This document shows positions 49,350 through 61,068 of a stretch of DNA of 64,000 bases, piece after piece. A program made the position numbers and the translations under genes. The notes under the pieces were generated by a model. It was not told where the DNA came from. It did not search any database and worked only from the letters and a program-made list of their open reading frames with translations. The stretch's first letter is position 1. Every line of letters begins with the position of its first letter. The stretch comes from Setoptus koraiensis (Eukaryota; Arthropoda). The stretch lies in the NCBI GenBank assembly GCA_048013815.1, contig CM106586.1, forward strand, positions 5,084,001-5,148,000. Reading direction: 5' to 3'.

Positions 49350-50492
49350 TGTGTGTTACATGGGGGGGCATGCAGTGTGAGCACCAACAACTAATAACTT
49401 GTTACTAATAGCCAATAACTAATGATGATTTTATCTTTCTCTCTCTGCCCATCACTTGCTACACAACAAATGTGTTTGTGCGTGTGTGTGTTCTAAACAT
49501 CACTGGACACTGCTTAATTGGACATGCAAAATTCAATTTAATTCGTGTGTTGGCTCAACGGCGACTTTGCGGCCGACCCAATGCAAACCCACAACCCAAC
49601 AACTGCGGCCAAAAACGCATTACGCAACACAAAACGCAACGAATCGCAACGTCCGGCATGTTCATTATTATTCAATGTTCACGACCACCTCATAATGGCG
49701 CAACATGCATGCCTCAACTCACTAAATTGCGTAACCGCCTCAACCGCAACCACCTCAACCGCAACCACCGCACTAAATTGCGTAACCACAACGACCACTG
49801 CGACGACCTACACATCAATGGCGATATTATCTTGCGCTACAAATCTCTAATTAATTGCCTGTGTGTCGCCTGTGCAATTGCTTGTTTGCGCGCACCTTGA
49901 TCATGTCGAACAACAACAACAACAACAACCTGTTTGGTGTTTGTTGCCGGCGCTTTCGTTGCACCGCCACGCCAACAACCCGTCGTGGCCCAACGTCAAC
50001 AACAACGTCAACAACCGCAACAACCGCATCAACAACAACCGCAACAACAACCGCAACAACAACGTCAACAACCGCAACGACATTGGGCAACTGATTATTT
50101 ATTTGCTGGCCGCATCAATTGCGATTGCGCGACGCCGCCCGCCATTGTCATTAATCATCTCAACGCTGCTCAATGACTGACTCTCAATGGCGCATCAACC
50201 GACAACATTATACAACATTATGCAACAACCGGCTAACCTACGCACGACGGCCGATTGAACTGGCGGCGCACGATTGCAACTAACAAACGTTCATTCGTGT
50301 ATGATTAATCATTTTGATTTACGTACGCACTAAACGTTGCGTCATTGTTGCCATTTACCACTTTGGCCACTTTGGCGCGGCGACCATAACACGTTGACGT
50401 TGGCGTCTCTTGAATTGTTGAATGGCTCAAACGATCGAATGCTCGAACGGCTGAAATGAAACGAAACGAACGCGATGACGCAACTCGAACAG

Positions 50493-50730
50493 ACTCAACC
50501 AAGAGATCAACGGCGGCGCCTGGTGCCCCATGAAGCCCATATCGGCGCACAACTTTGGCAAGGAATGGATCCAGGTGAAACTCAACAGGTCGCACGTTGT
50601 CACCGCCATAGAGACGCAGGGTCGGTACGGTTTTGGCAGCGGGCGCGAGTATGTCACCCACTATCAGATTGAGTATTCGCGCGATTCGGGCAAATCGTGG
50701 CACAAATGGCGCGACTACAAGGGCAACTAC
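50493..50730 (+). CDS. Ddr: DDR exon 3: core of the discoidin domain
   Basis: One base completes the Arg codon from exon 2. The translation then reads LNQEINGGAWCPMKP, IQVKLNRSHVVTAIETQGR, YVTHYQIEYSRDSGKSWHKW and RDYKGNY. GAWCP, the TQGR loop and the Y-x-YSRD-x-W strand are hallmarks of DDR discoidin domains, with the second conserved Cys in GAWCP. The acceptor is CGAACAG (AG at 50491) and the donor TAC|GTGAGT (GT at 50731); the exon ends in phase 0. The collagen-contacting Arg of TQGR and the Glu of GREY are retained relative to mammalian DDR2, but the Asp of GDGAWCP is replaced (NGGAWCP). The alignment rests on my memory of the family. Confidence 0.95.
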
Positions 50731-53700
50731 GTGAGTATTCCTATTCAACTATTCAACAACTACATTGCGCGGCAACAACATTGCGCAACAACAACACCGC
50801 TCTCTATTACATAACAATGTCTCGCTGACCGCATACATGGCCTATGGCTTCGCGAACCGCGACGACACTGTGCGCCGAGTGGCCACGATTGGCGGCGTTG
50901 TCTCGCCGAGGGCGAGCAGCATCAATCAGGCAGCCGCTCGCCTCTGCTGCGGGCACCGGCGGGGCTTCTCGGTCGTTCTTTGGTCGTTCTTTGGTCGTTC
51001 TTTGTGCGCTCTTTGTGCGTTCTTTGAGCGTTCGTTGTGCGTTCTCTGAGCGCTCGATCCCGGGCGTTCGTTGCATGGGCGTTCGGCCGTTCCGAGATGC
51101 GAGCTGCGAACTGCAAGTTCAAACGTTCGAGCGTTCGAACGACCAGACAGGCGGAATGAGTCGATTATTTGATTACATCACTGAGTTGCTGTTGCTGCGG
51201 CCGGCATCATGCGTTATTATTATTATTATGTAAGCTGTCATGATGCAACAACAGGGACGCGCTTCTTGGAACTGGCCGGTTGCGAGTGCCGGGCCGAGCG
51301 GCCAAAAAGAATATTCTTGCAATATTCGGCGAATTCTTCAACGATGATTCGGCATTTCGGAGCGACGGACCTGGTCGCTGCCAATGCTTGTCGGGTTGCG
51401 CAACAGTGCTCAACGGCGCCGGACAACAAAGCGGCTGCTGCGTCGCTGTTGTTCGGTCGGTTGTTGTTGTTGGCGCCAATGGCAAATTTACACTTGAACA
51501 GTTCGAGTTGAACACAACAGAATAATACGATAGCGATTCAATTTGAGTGGCCCCGTTGCCACCTCAATTGGCTAATGGCGACCTTATGGCCGCGATCATC
51601 ATGATGAGACTTGTGCCAATAATTGAATAAGCGGCTATTTTTAACAATGGCCCGGCCGTGGGCACCATTAATTGGCGCTCGACGGCACCATTCGCGGCTG
51701 CACCGTTTGCCGCATGCAAATGAGCGTGATGAGTCGTTATTGAGTTTATTGAGTTCATTGAGTTAGCCGGGCCGATTGAGTTAGCCGCAGTTACGACACA
51801 CAGTCTCTGTGACAGAGAGAGCGTTAAGTGTCGATATTAATATTCACGAATATTCGCAATCACGGCGCGATATTTATATGGTGTCGTGATAAAAGTTCGC
51901 GGATGCCGCGCGAACACACTGCGGATTGAGGCGAACACACCGCTGATTGAGGCGAATGTAGCGCGGATTGGGGCCCGCAGACTGCGGTGAGTGTGGGGCG
52001 CACTCGACGGCGCTCGTCGAAAACAGATGGTGCTCGCGAACGCGGAGGCACCTTCGAGCGGAACTTGTAGCGCCAACTTTAGGGCGCTTCGCTCCGCGAA
52101 TCACTTCGCATATCACTTCGCATATCACATCGTACATCGCGCCGTGTATCAGTTTGTATATCACTTGGCTGCCAAAGTTTGGCATCACTTGGCGCATCGC
52201 GGCGCTGATTGCATAATACAACGAGAGCCGGCGTAAGCCGTCGAGTGAGGCCGCCGTCATCGGGCGACTGTCGCGCGGCCGATCGACCGACCGAAATTGC
52301 GCCGACCGACCGACAATGCGCCGACCGACCGACAATGCGGCCGCAGCACGCGCGCTCGGCTCGCCCGGCGACGCGGCCCGGATCGCAAAAAGCCGCAAAT
52401 TTGCAGCGAACGCCTCGCAAGTCGCCACAACGTGCCGCAACGACAATCGAGAGTGAGACAAATTTTACGAGCGAGCTCAAACGAGCGGAGGCTCGGCTAT
52501 AAAATCCGCGCGTCAGCGGCCGTCGTGTTTGCCGCGCACTGTCGGATCGGACTGCCCGAGTCGGACCGTTCGCCGCAACTGCTCGCCGCGGACCGTTCGC
52601 CGCGGACTGTTTGCCGCGGACTGTTTGCTGCGGACTGTTTGCTGCGGACTGTTTGCACGGCCGGCCGGATTTAACTGTTGTTTTACGACCAGAGCAGAGT
52701 CGCAAAGTTGATGCTCCTCGTGCGCGAGTGTGTGCGCCGAGGAGGCCCGCCGATAAACAAAGAAGCGCCAGTTGTTCGCCAAACTATTAATAACAATATG
52801 TATATAATAGTTATAAATGAGCGAGAGATTATCGCCATTGTTCGCACAGCGGACACTCTGCCGCGGCGCGGGTGCCCGTCCGGGCCGGTCGCCGCGCTCA
52901 CAGCCAGGCCTTCCTAACCTAGTCCGATCGTCGCCGGCCCGCGTGCAGCTAACTCTGCCCGATCGCGGTCGGTCCGCGTGCCGCCCAACTCACCGGCACC
53001 CGCAGCCGCCGACAATGCGCGCACACAATGCCAGCCCGGCCCGGAGCTGTCATTATCACCTGCATGCGAGCGCCCTCTGCACGCGCGACCAGCCAACACG
53101 GGCTCATTATCAGCCAGTTAATTGGTGCCGCGGGTTTGCGACAGTTGAGAGCGGGTTTGCACGAGTTGAGAGCGGGTTCGCACGAGTCGAGAGCGCGTTT
53201 TGCAACGTTGGCAGGAAGCGCCAGCCAAAGAGCCGACTGAGCCAGCCAAAACAAAGTCAAGTGGGCCTACGCCGGCTCGCCGGGCGCTGCCGGGCAGACA
53301 GTGTCGGCTGACAGGGCGCTCGCTGTCACTTGCAGCGGATCGGCGGGCGCTGCCGACGACGCGAGCGCCAAGATGAGCCGAGCATAATCATAATTGAAAT
53401 AATCATCATCATCAATGCTAATGGCCTCATTTGCATAACTGCGCCATGCATCGCAATTGGATCGCACTGAATGAGCCCAGTCAGTGAGAGCGGCGGGCCC
53501 CATTGGCGCCGTCTAAGCGGGCCCGGCTAAGCGGTGGCGCCACTTGACGCCGCCGTGATCAGCGTGGGTCGCCCGCGGAGACAACAAATTAAAAAACGGC
53601 CGCCGTCTTTTCACTATTACGCTATTCACTCTGTACGCCGACTGTATGCGACTGCACGGGGACTGTATGGGTGCAGGCGGCGCCCTTGCTCGGCTGCTTA

Positions 53701-55032
53701 TGGGGGCTGCTTATTTATGGGGCCCGCGAGCGGGCCGGCGAAAGCAGCACATAATATGGATATATTGCGGCCCCATTTATTGGCGCTCGGCATCGCGTTA
53801 CTTGAGAGCGAGAGGGCCCATTTGAGAGCCATTTGCCGGTTGCAAAATTGAGCCATTAGTGGGCTGGTGACGCATCGCCAACAATTGGCTCGTGCTCGCC
53901 AACTGTTGGCGCCCCGCAACTGGCAACTGTAATCAAACGAGGCCCGTGTCGCTCGTTGGCTCGCAGTCAATCTGTTGTTTTTCAATAACTGCTGGCAATT
54001 GCACTGGCAATAATTCCCAAAACCGAGCGTCGCCCCAAATCGAGCGGAGGAAGCCATTCGGGCCTCCGCTCGGCATCGGGCGCCGCTTATCTGCGCCGCT
54101 CTGGCGAAATAGCCGACAAAGCCGACGAAGCCGCTGGAGCCGCTGGAGCCGGGAGACCCGAACGAGCCGACAGGGCCGAAAAAAACCGGCCCGGCTTATC
54201 AATCGAGAATAATGTTGTGTGTTGCCGCATGTTATATATACGCCGGGCCCAATAATAAATTGGCGCCACCATGGCTCTGCCAGCAGCAGCCACATATCTA
54301 TATCGTCTGTCCAATCACAATCTGGCGCCCCGTATTAATTCACATGATCCGCTATTTGTTTTCGCCCCCCGTTATTCCAACACCAAAACCATATATCACC
54401 ATGCCACATATTGCGCATATATCGCCATATATCGCCTTATACACCGCACACCACGTATCACCGTGCGGCACTGGACGCTGGTCGCTGGCATTTGTATCAT
54501 CATTATTTATTGCATAATCCACAACGTTGCGCAATTTGCAACAACCACTGTGTTGCAACAACCACATTGTTGGCGCCGGAAAAATGCGCGCCCGGATAAA
54601 AAACAACTCACCGTCACGCGTTGTATTTATACATAATCAATCATAACCGGCTATTGAATTACAATCAAATATTTATCATCATCATCAATAATAATCTTCA
54701 ATCCGCGCGCTTCGTTGCACTTGCCCCGACGCGTTGCCTGTCGGAATCGTTTCAACCTCGGCGCCGTCTTGCATCGCAAAAACCGCAAAAACCGCAAATT
54801 GCAAATTGAAAATTGCAATCGCCGTTCCCCTACTGTCATGCGGCCCAAATTGTAAACGTAAAATTGCCCGTTTCCACCTGACGACGCTCACGCAACCGAC
54901 GCAATTTGTTATCGCAACGGAACCTCTGAAATTTGTTATCGCAACGGATCCCCCGAAATGAAAACGGCCGCAAATTAATATCGCACACAACACGTCACAT
55001 TGCGCCAATGTTACATAATAACAACATAACAG
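50731..55032 (+). other. Ddr: DDR intron 3 (4.3 kb)
   Basis: No gene was recognised. It contains an 11-bp TCGTTCTTTGG-type array near 50970-51055 and a 19-bp CCGACCGACCGACAATG-type array near 52285-52345. There is also a 14-bp array at 52587-52656 and a 21-bp AGAGCGGGTTTGCACGAGTT-type array near 53140-53200. It becomes AT-richer after about 54200. Confidence 0.85.
52587..52656. repeat. 14-bp tandem array (CGCGGACTGTTTGC)5
   Basis: Five contiguous copies. The first differs at two sites and the last two carry TGCGG; degenerate copies lie upstream. Confidence 0.93.
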
Positions 55033-55183
55033 TTGCTCAAAGGAAACGACGATATCAGCAGCGTTGTCAAAAACGAACTCAATCCGCCGATAATTGGCGC
55101 AAATCTGGTGAAAATCTTGCCTTTTAGCCAGCATTTGCGCGCCATTTGTCTGCGACTGGAACTTCACGGTTGCCCCTACGACG
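55033..55183 (+). CDS. Ddr: DDR exon 4: C-terminal part of the discoidin domain
   Basis: The translation starts LLKGNDDISSVVKNELNPPI and continues through LVKILPFSQHLRAICLRLEL to HGCPYD. It aligns with the DDR segment G-N...L-x-PPI-A...R-x-P...VCLR-x-ELYGC. It supplies the third and fourth discoidin cysteines (AICLR, HGCP), so both disulfides of the domain can form. The acceptor is CATAACAG (AG at 55031), the donor is ACG|GTAAGT (GT at 55184), entry is phase 0 and exit phase 1. The exon was found by homology and splice logic; it is too short to stand out as an open frame. Confidence 0.93.
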
Positions 55184-56365
55184 GTAAGTAAACAGCAACT
55201 TGTAATTATTGGGGCCCCAACTACCGTTGCCCAACGTAACTTTGGCAACGTTTCGCTTCTTCTGTTCGATGGGCGACTGGCGGCTGCCCGTGGCCCGTCG
55301 CCCGTCGAGTGGCGCGCGCACTATGTAGCTAATTATCGCCCGCAAGCGGGCTCCTGCAAGCCGCTCCAAGTGTTGAGAGTCGACTTGCGCTGTTCCGACA
55401 CGGGACCCGCGTCCACCAAACCGGCCCAAGTTGCGCAAATAGCCCGAAGGCGTGCGCGCTTGAATCAACAGTGACAACGCGAGACTCGAGAGCCGTGGAG
55501 TGGGCGCCCACTTGGCCTTGAGGCGAATGAGGAGCCCGAGAAAGTGTGCGCCCCAAAAAGGGATTTGTTCTTTGTGGGGCTTCTTTGTTGAACCTCTCGC
55601 CCTTGGTGCGGCTTTGGGCGGCTTGCACACACTGGGCACCTCTCACCGCAGCATGCGGAGCAGACGCCGCCACCGACTGATCTGGGGATCTCAATGGGGC
55701 CGCTGCGACGGCGAAAAGAAAGAAAACGCGACGCGAGGTAGGCGAAAATTGGCACGTAATGCGAGTTTTATGATGATGTACGAGTCTCGGAGGAGCGCCC
55801 TTTCGCGGGGCTTCTCGCAAGCCGGGCCTTCTCGGCCCGAGCCAGAGAGGGCGCCCTATGTAAATAAAGCTGTCATGTGTGTGACTGAACGTCGCTGCGA
55901 GGGCCAGCGGCGCCTTGTCCGGACTCGGGAGAAGGTGCTGGCAGCAGCGGCACCAGATTAGCTAATCTGTAATATACACATGTGAGTGTGTGATGTAAAA
56001 AGAGGCGCGAGTTTGTTTTTGTTTTTGGTGGGGCGCGCGAGCTGTCCGACAAAACCGGTGCCACCGAACTGGCGTCCGCAAGCGATCACAAGAATCAAAA
56101 GAAGCGCCGAGCAAACAATGGGGCCCCAACAATAAATAAAAAAGCGACCGTTCGCGAATCGCGATTTACGTGCACGTCGCGGGCGCTACTCAAATATTTG
56201 CCGGGCACGCTGGCGGCGAATAGCCGGGCCCCCGTGAGAACCTCATGCCGATAAACTATGCAAAGAGCCGGCATCACTCGCGGCTTACGCAACAACAACA
56301 GCAACTAATCGCAACTTTATCCACATTTCTCTCGCCCTGTATAATTTGCATGCACATTTGTATAG
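55184..56365 (+). other. Ddr: DDR intron 4 (1.18 kb)
   Basis: The intron runs from GTAAGTA to an acceptor ending TTTGTATAG. No gene was recognised, and open frames in it are not conserved. Confidence 0.85.
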
Positions 56366-58875
56366 ATGGAGCCCCAATCGCCTACTCGATGATGGATGGC
56401 GCCTACGAGGCCCGGTACGGTCATCTCAACGACGCCACCTACGACGGCCACCGGCACATGAACTATCTGACTGGCGGATTGGGCCAACTGGTGGACGCAT
56501 ACAGAGCGCACGACAACTACAGGGTGAACCATGGATTGGGCTGGCTCGGCTGGAAGGCCTCAAACGGGGATGTCATCATTGAGTTTTACTTCAATACAGT
56601 GAGAAATTTCACCGGGGCCCTGTTCCATTCGAACAACATGTTTTCGCAGGGCATAGAGGTGTTTCAAGCGATCGACGTTCAGTACGGCATAGACGTTGGC
56701 TCGTCTACGAGCCCCCTAGAGGAGGCGCTGCAAGAGCAGGCGCTGCGCGAACAACAGCACCACCACCAGCAGCGTCCACTGCTGTCCGACATGCAATCGG
56801 CCGAGCCCGAATTGCAGCCGGAAGCGGCCCGTTATCAGTCGGCGGCGGCGGCGGACAAGACGGACCAGCAGCACATGCAAGTAGCCGGTGCGGCGGCGGC
56901 AGACCAGCCAGCGGCGGATAAGGCGAGCGCCCGCTTGCTGGTGGCGCCCTCTGGTGGCCAGGGCCCGGCGAACGAGCAGCAGCAAACTCTGTGGTCGACC
57001 AATGTGGTCAGCATGGAATACGAACCGGACAAGTCGTCCGAGGACAGCCGGCCCGTGATGGTGCATCTGAAGCAGATCATAGCTAACAGGCTGCGATTTG
57101 TGCTCAAATTTGCCTCAAAATGGATCCTCATTAGCGAGGTGGAATTTCTGAGCCAACCGGTGGACTCGTTGTCGCTGGCCAACGTGCACAAGAGCCTCAC
57201 GCCCGATCTGGTGTCGCGACTGAGCAAGTCGCGCTCCTACGACGAATACATAGCCGTGCTAAAGACGGACCAATTGCGCAATCAGGCCGCCAGCGCCTTC
57301 CTCAACGGCTACGGAACAACCGCCAACTCCCTGTTGCAACTGCCAACTCTAGCCAGCAGCAGCAACAACAACAACAACATCAACAACAACAAGGCCATGC
57401 CAGTGGACGCGGACGAGGCCCCCGTCCAGGGCGCCAACGTCATCGGGCCCAAGATACCGGCCAGCAACAGCTGGATATCGGCGCCCGTGTCGCAGCAGCC
57501 CCTTGGCGGCTATCATCATAACGCCATCATTGTTACGCAATCGCCCTCATCCGCCCCCAACACTTATCCGCAGGATCTCATGTCGCCGGCCAGCGGTCGC
57601 GCTCAGGGCGTCGCCATCAACGGTCCGTCTGGGATGGCCCCCTCGAAAACGCCCCAGTTCATCACTACCAACACTAGATGGCTCACGAGCGGCATAAACT
57701 CTGTCCAGTCGGCGGGCAATCAGCAGTTGTCCGCCAACGCAGATCTAGGCATCACCAACTATCAATCAAATATCAATGGTATTGATGGCGATAACACCGG
57801 CAAGAGGCTCGCAACAACAACAACAACAACAACCAACACAACGAGTGTTGGTTATGCCACAATTGTTGTCATTGTGCTGTCGACATTGATTGCTTTGGCC
57901 ATTGTGATATTTGCTATATTCAGCTATAGGTTGCGCAAGCAACAAACATCGCCCCATTTGCATCATTCACAAATCACACATCATCATGTCAAATCAGGTA
58001 GCGGCGCCGGCTTGGTGGGCCGACCCGGATCGCTCATTAACGGTACGGGCATCAATAGTTTTATGAATGTGTTCACGCCAAACGGTGGCTACAGTGGCAT
58101 ATTTCAAACAAGCACCAATCAACATGTCACTCATGGCTCAAATGTGAAACGATCCAACAATGATTCAACCCTCAACACGGCCTCACCGTCGCCCGTCATG
58201 CCGTCCGGCAACAATGCCGCCCCAAACAATGGCCAATCCGTTTCCAATCACCAACAGGGCGCAACTTTGTTGGTGTCGCTCAAGGAGCCCTCGCTATTTA
58301 GCAGTATGACATTGGGCAAATCGGGCGCCCAACATCATCAGCAGGGCCATCAGATGTTCAATACACAGTTGATTGTGGGCATGAACAACAACCCAAACCA
58401 AACTATGATGGCCCAAACGGGCCCCTATCATCAGCATATCTATAATGGTCTCAATTATGGCAACACCACAAACAACACCTACGCGGGCGCCAACCAATAT
58501 TCCACAACCATGTCCATGGCCTCATCTTCAAACGCGGGCGATTACAATGAGTACGCCATACCTGATGCCCAACCCATGATACCGCCGCCGGGCACGTTAC
58601 ATAACAGTATTCAGCAGCAGCAGCAACAGTTTTTGTATCATCAGGACATGCAGAATATGCGAACATTGATCAACCCGCACAAGGCCATCAATTTGGGCAA
58701 CAATCAATCGCTCATCTATCAATCGGGCAGCCTGGCCGGGGTTAATCATTACGAGGGCATTGCAAACAGCAACCACATGATGCCCATCAATCCCAGGCCG
58801 CCCATGCAATCCAACGGCGCCGGCGTGCCTTGCCAATTGATATCAACTACACTGGCGACCCAGTTGAATCATCAG

Positions 58876-58913
<38 letters not shown>

Positions 58914-59148
58914 ACAACAACTGACCAATCATCATATTGCCACCAACAGCAACACCAACAGTGTAGCTGCCCCAACAAACACTGCCAACAGCAACGATAC
59001 TAATGGCTCCTCATCGCCAGCAAGTGTTGGAAACAGTGCCACCACTAACACCACTTCGGCCTCCTCAATCGGAAGTGGCGGACATTATTATGCCAGCGCT
59101 GATGTCATACCGCCGAGCATTACAAATACCAGAACAAACAACAAGTGA
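56366..59148 (+). CDS. Ddr: DDR last exon: discoidin-like domain, membrane span and kinase-less cytoplasmic tail
   Basis: The join recreates CPYD-DGAPIAYSM. The discoidin-like domain follows (ATYDG, GGLGQLVD, GWLGWK, FYFNTVRNFTG, HSNNMFSQGIEVF, then LRFVLKFASKWILISEVEF). About 75 Gln/Ala/His-rich residues are inserted in it. A Ser/Asn/Gln-rich stalk precedes one membrane span (YATIVVIVLSTLIALAIVIF, coded near 57853) and a basic stop-transfer YRLRK. The tail of about 408 residues has tyrosine motifs HIYNGLNY, NTYAGANQY, NEYAIPD and HYYASADVI, plus polyQ. HYYASADVI resembles HYAEADI, just upstream of the kinase in DDR1/2, but TAA-free frame ends at TGA 18 codons later with no kinase. The HCNNM Cys of DDR1/2 is Ser. 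The predicted full receptor is 1273 residues. Confidence 0.93.
56946..56957 (-). promoter_or_regulatory. CTCF-like motif inside DDR coding sequence
   Basis: On the minus strand, CCACCAGAGGGC matches the 12-base CTCF core CCASYAGRGGGC at every position and continues GC as in the extended motif. Similar minus-strand matches (11 of 12) lie at 13398-13409 and 42506-42517. A chance match in GC-rich coding DNA is possible. Confidence 0.35.
58870..58921 (+). repeat. CAG/CAA repeat encoding polyglutamine in the DDR tail
   Basis: A mixed CAG/CAA run encodes about 17 Gln near the end of the cytoplasmic tail. It is interrupted by synonymous changes, so relatively stable. Confidence 0.95.
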
Positions 59149-59808
59149 AAAGTTTAGGCTCACAAACTCAAACTATAAGACTAAGTGAAATTGACTTAAT
59201 GATATTAATAGTCGGATCTCAACAATCAACAACGATATATCATCAACAAATATGTAATGTTAATAGATGAACGGTCCACTGACAGATATAAGCTGGCTGG
59301 GGCCAGTTTTTGTTGAATTTATCAGATCAAAGCGGGCTGGCTAGCACACAAACAATTTAACGATGCCACTATCTTTTGAGAAGTTCAATTGTTCCAAGCG
59401 AAACATAGAGAAGAATTAAAAAGAAAGATTCATTGTTTATCCGCACAAGTGTCGATCAACAATTAAATGTAACATAGATATGTACAGATATATTTACACC
59501 CAAAACTATAACAATCAATTCTGTTTTGTTGAATCTCGAACAAACAAATAAAGTTGTCGAATTTAAATCACTCGCCATCCAGTTGCCCAGTCTTTTTTGC
59601 CCACATTGTCACCCATACGACTTACGATAGTTCAAAGAGGTTTACATTGCACGTCGGCAGTCATCTCAGTCATGAAAATTTGATATAAAGTAGTGTGATG
59701 AACACAAGGGCACGCTTTTTTTATCTTAGCTTTGTTATTAAACACCAACCTTGTAATAAAATTATCAGGCTCGGGACATGACTGCTTACACATTTTGCGA
59801 TGAATCGC
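59149..59808. other. DDR 3' UTR and convergent interval with Rpt4
   Basis: AT-rich DNA with no coding potential recognised. The first 400 bp are probably DDR 3' UTR up to the AATAAA at 59547; the rest is probably Rpt4 3' UTR from the other strand. A clear minus-strand poly(A) hexamer was not found. A kinase domain of about 270 residues would not fit here, and no kinase motif is present. Confidence 0.8.
59547..59552 (+). terminator. Poly(A) signal AATAAA of DDR
   Basis: Canonical AATAAA about 400 bp after the DDR stop codon, followed by a T/G-containing stretch (GTTGTCG). It implies the transcript ends near 59570, before the convergent Rpt4 gene. Confidence 0.65.
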
Positions 59809-60969
<1,161 letters not shown>

Positions 60970-61001
60970 CTAGGCTGAAGTCTGTAGAAAGGTTCACTTA
61001 C

Positions 61002-61068
61002 CATCTTTCAATTTTTGCTCAATCTCTCGGTGCTCGTTTAGTTTTTTCCGATATTCGCCGATAGTCAT
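61002..61068 (-). CDS. Rpt4: Rpt4 (PSMC6) exon 1
   Basis: This 67-nt exon encodes MTIGEYRKKLNEHREIEQKL followed by KD and one base, the start of the N-terminal coiled coil (human has DYRKKLLEHKEIDGRLKE). The donor on the minus strand is GATG|GTAAGT with GT at 61001-61000. The intron is 108 nt. Phase and homology both agree with joining to 60893. Confidence 0.95.

Larger units (their letters stand above)
39524..50492 (+). other. Ddr: DDR intron 2 (11.0 kb)
   Basis: The intron runs from GTAAGT at 39524 to an acceptor ending CGAACAG at 50492. I recognise no protein or structured RNA gene. It holds dense short tandem arrays, two perfect 23-bp-arm hairpins, E-box clusters and bZIP-type palindrome clusters, listed separately. 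Confidence 0.85.
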
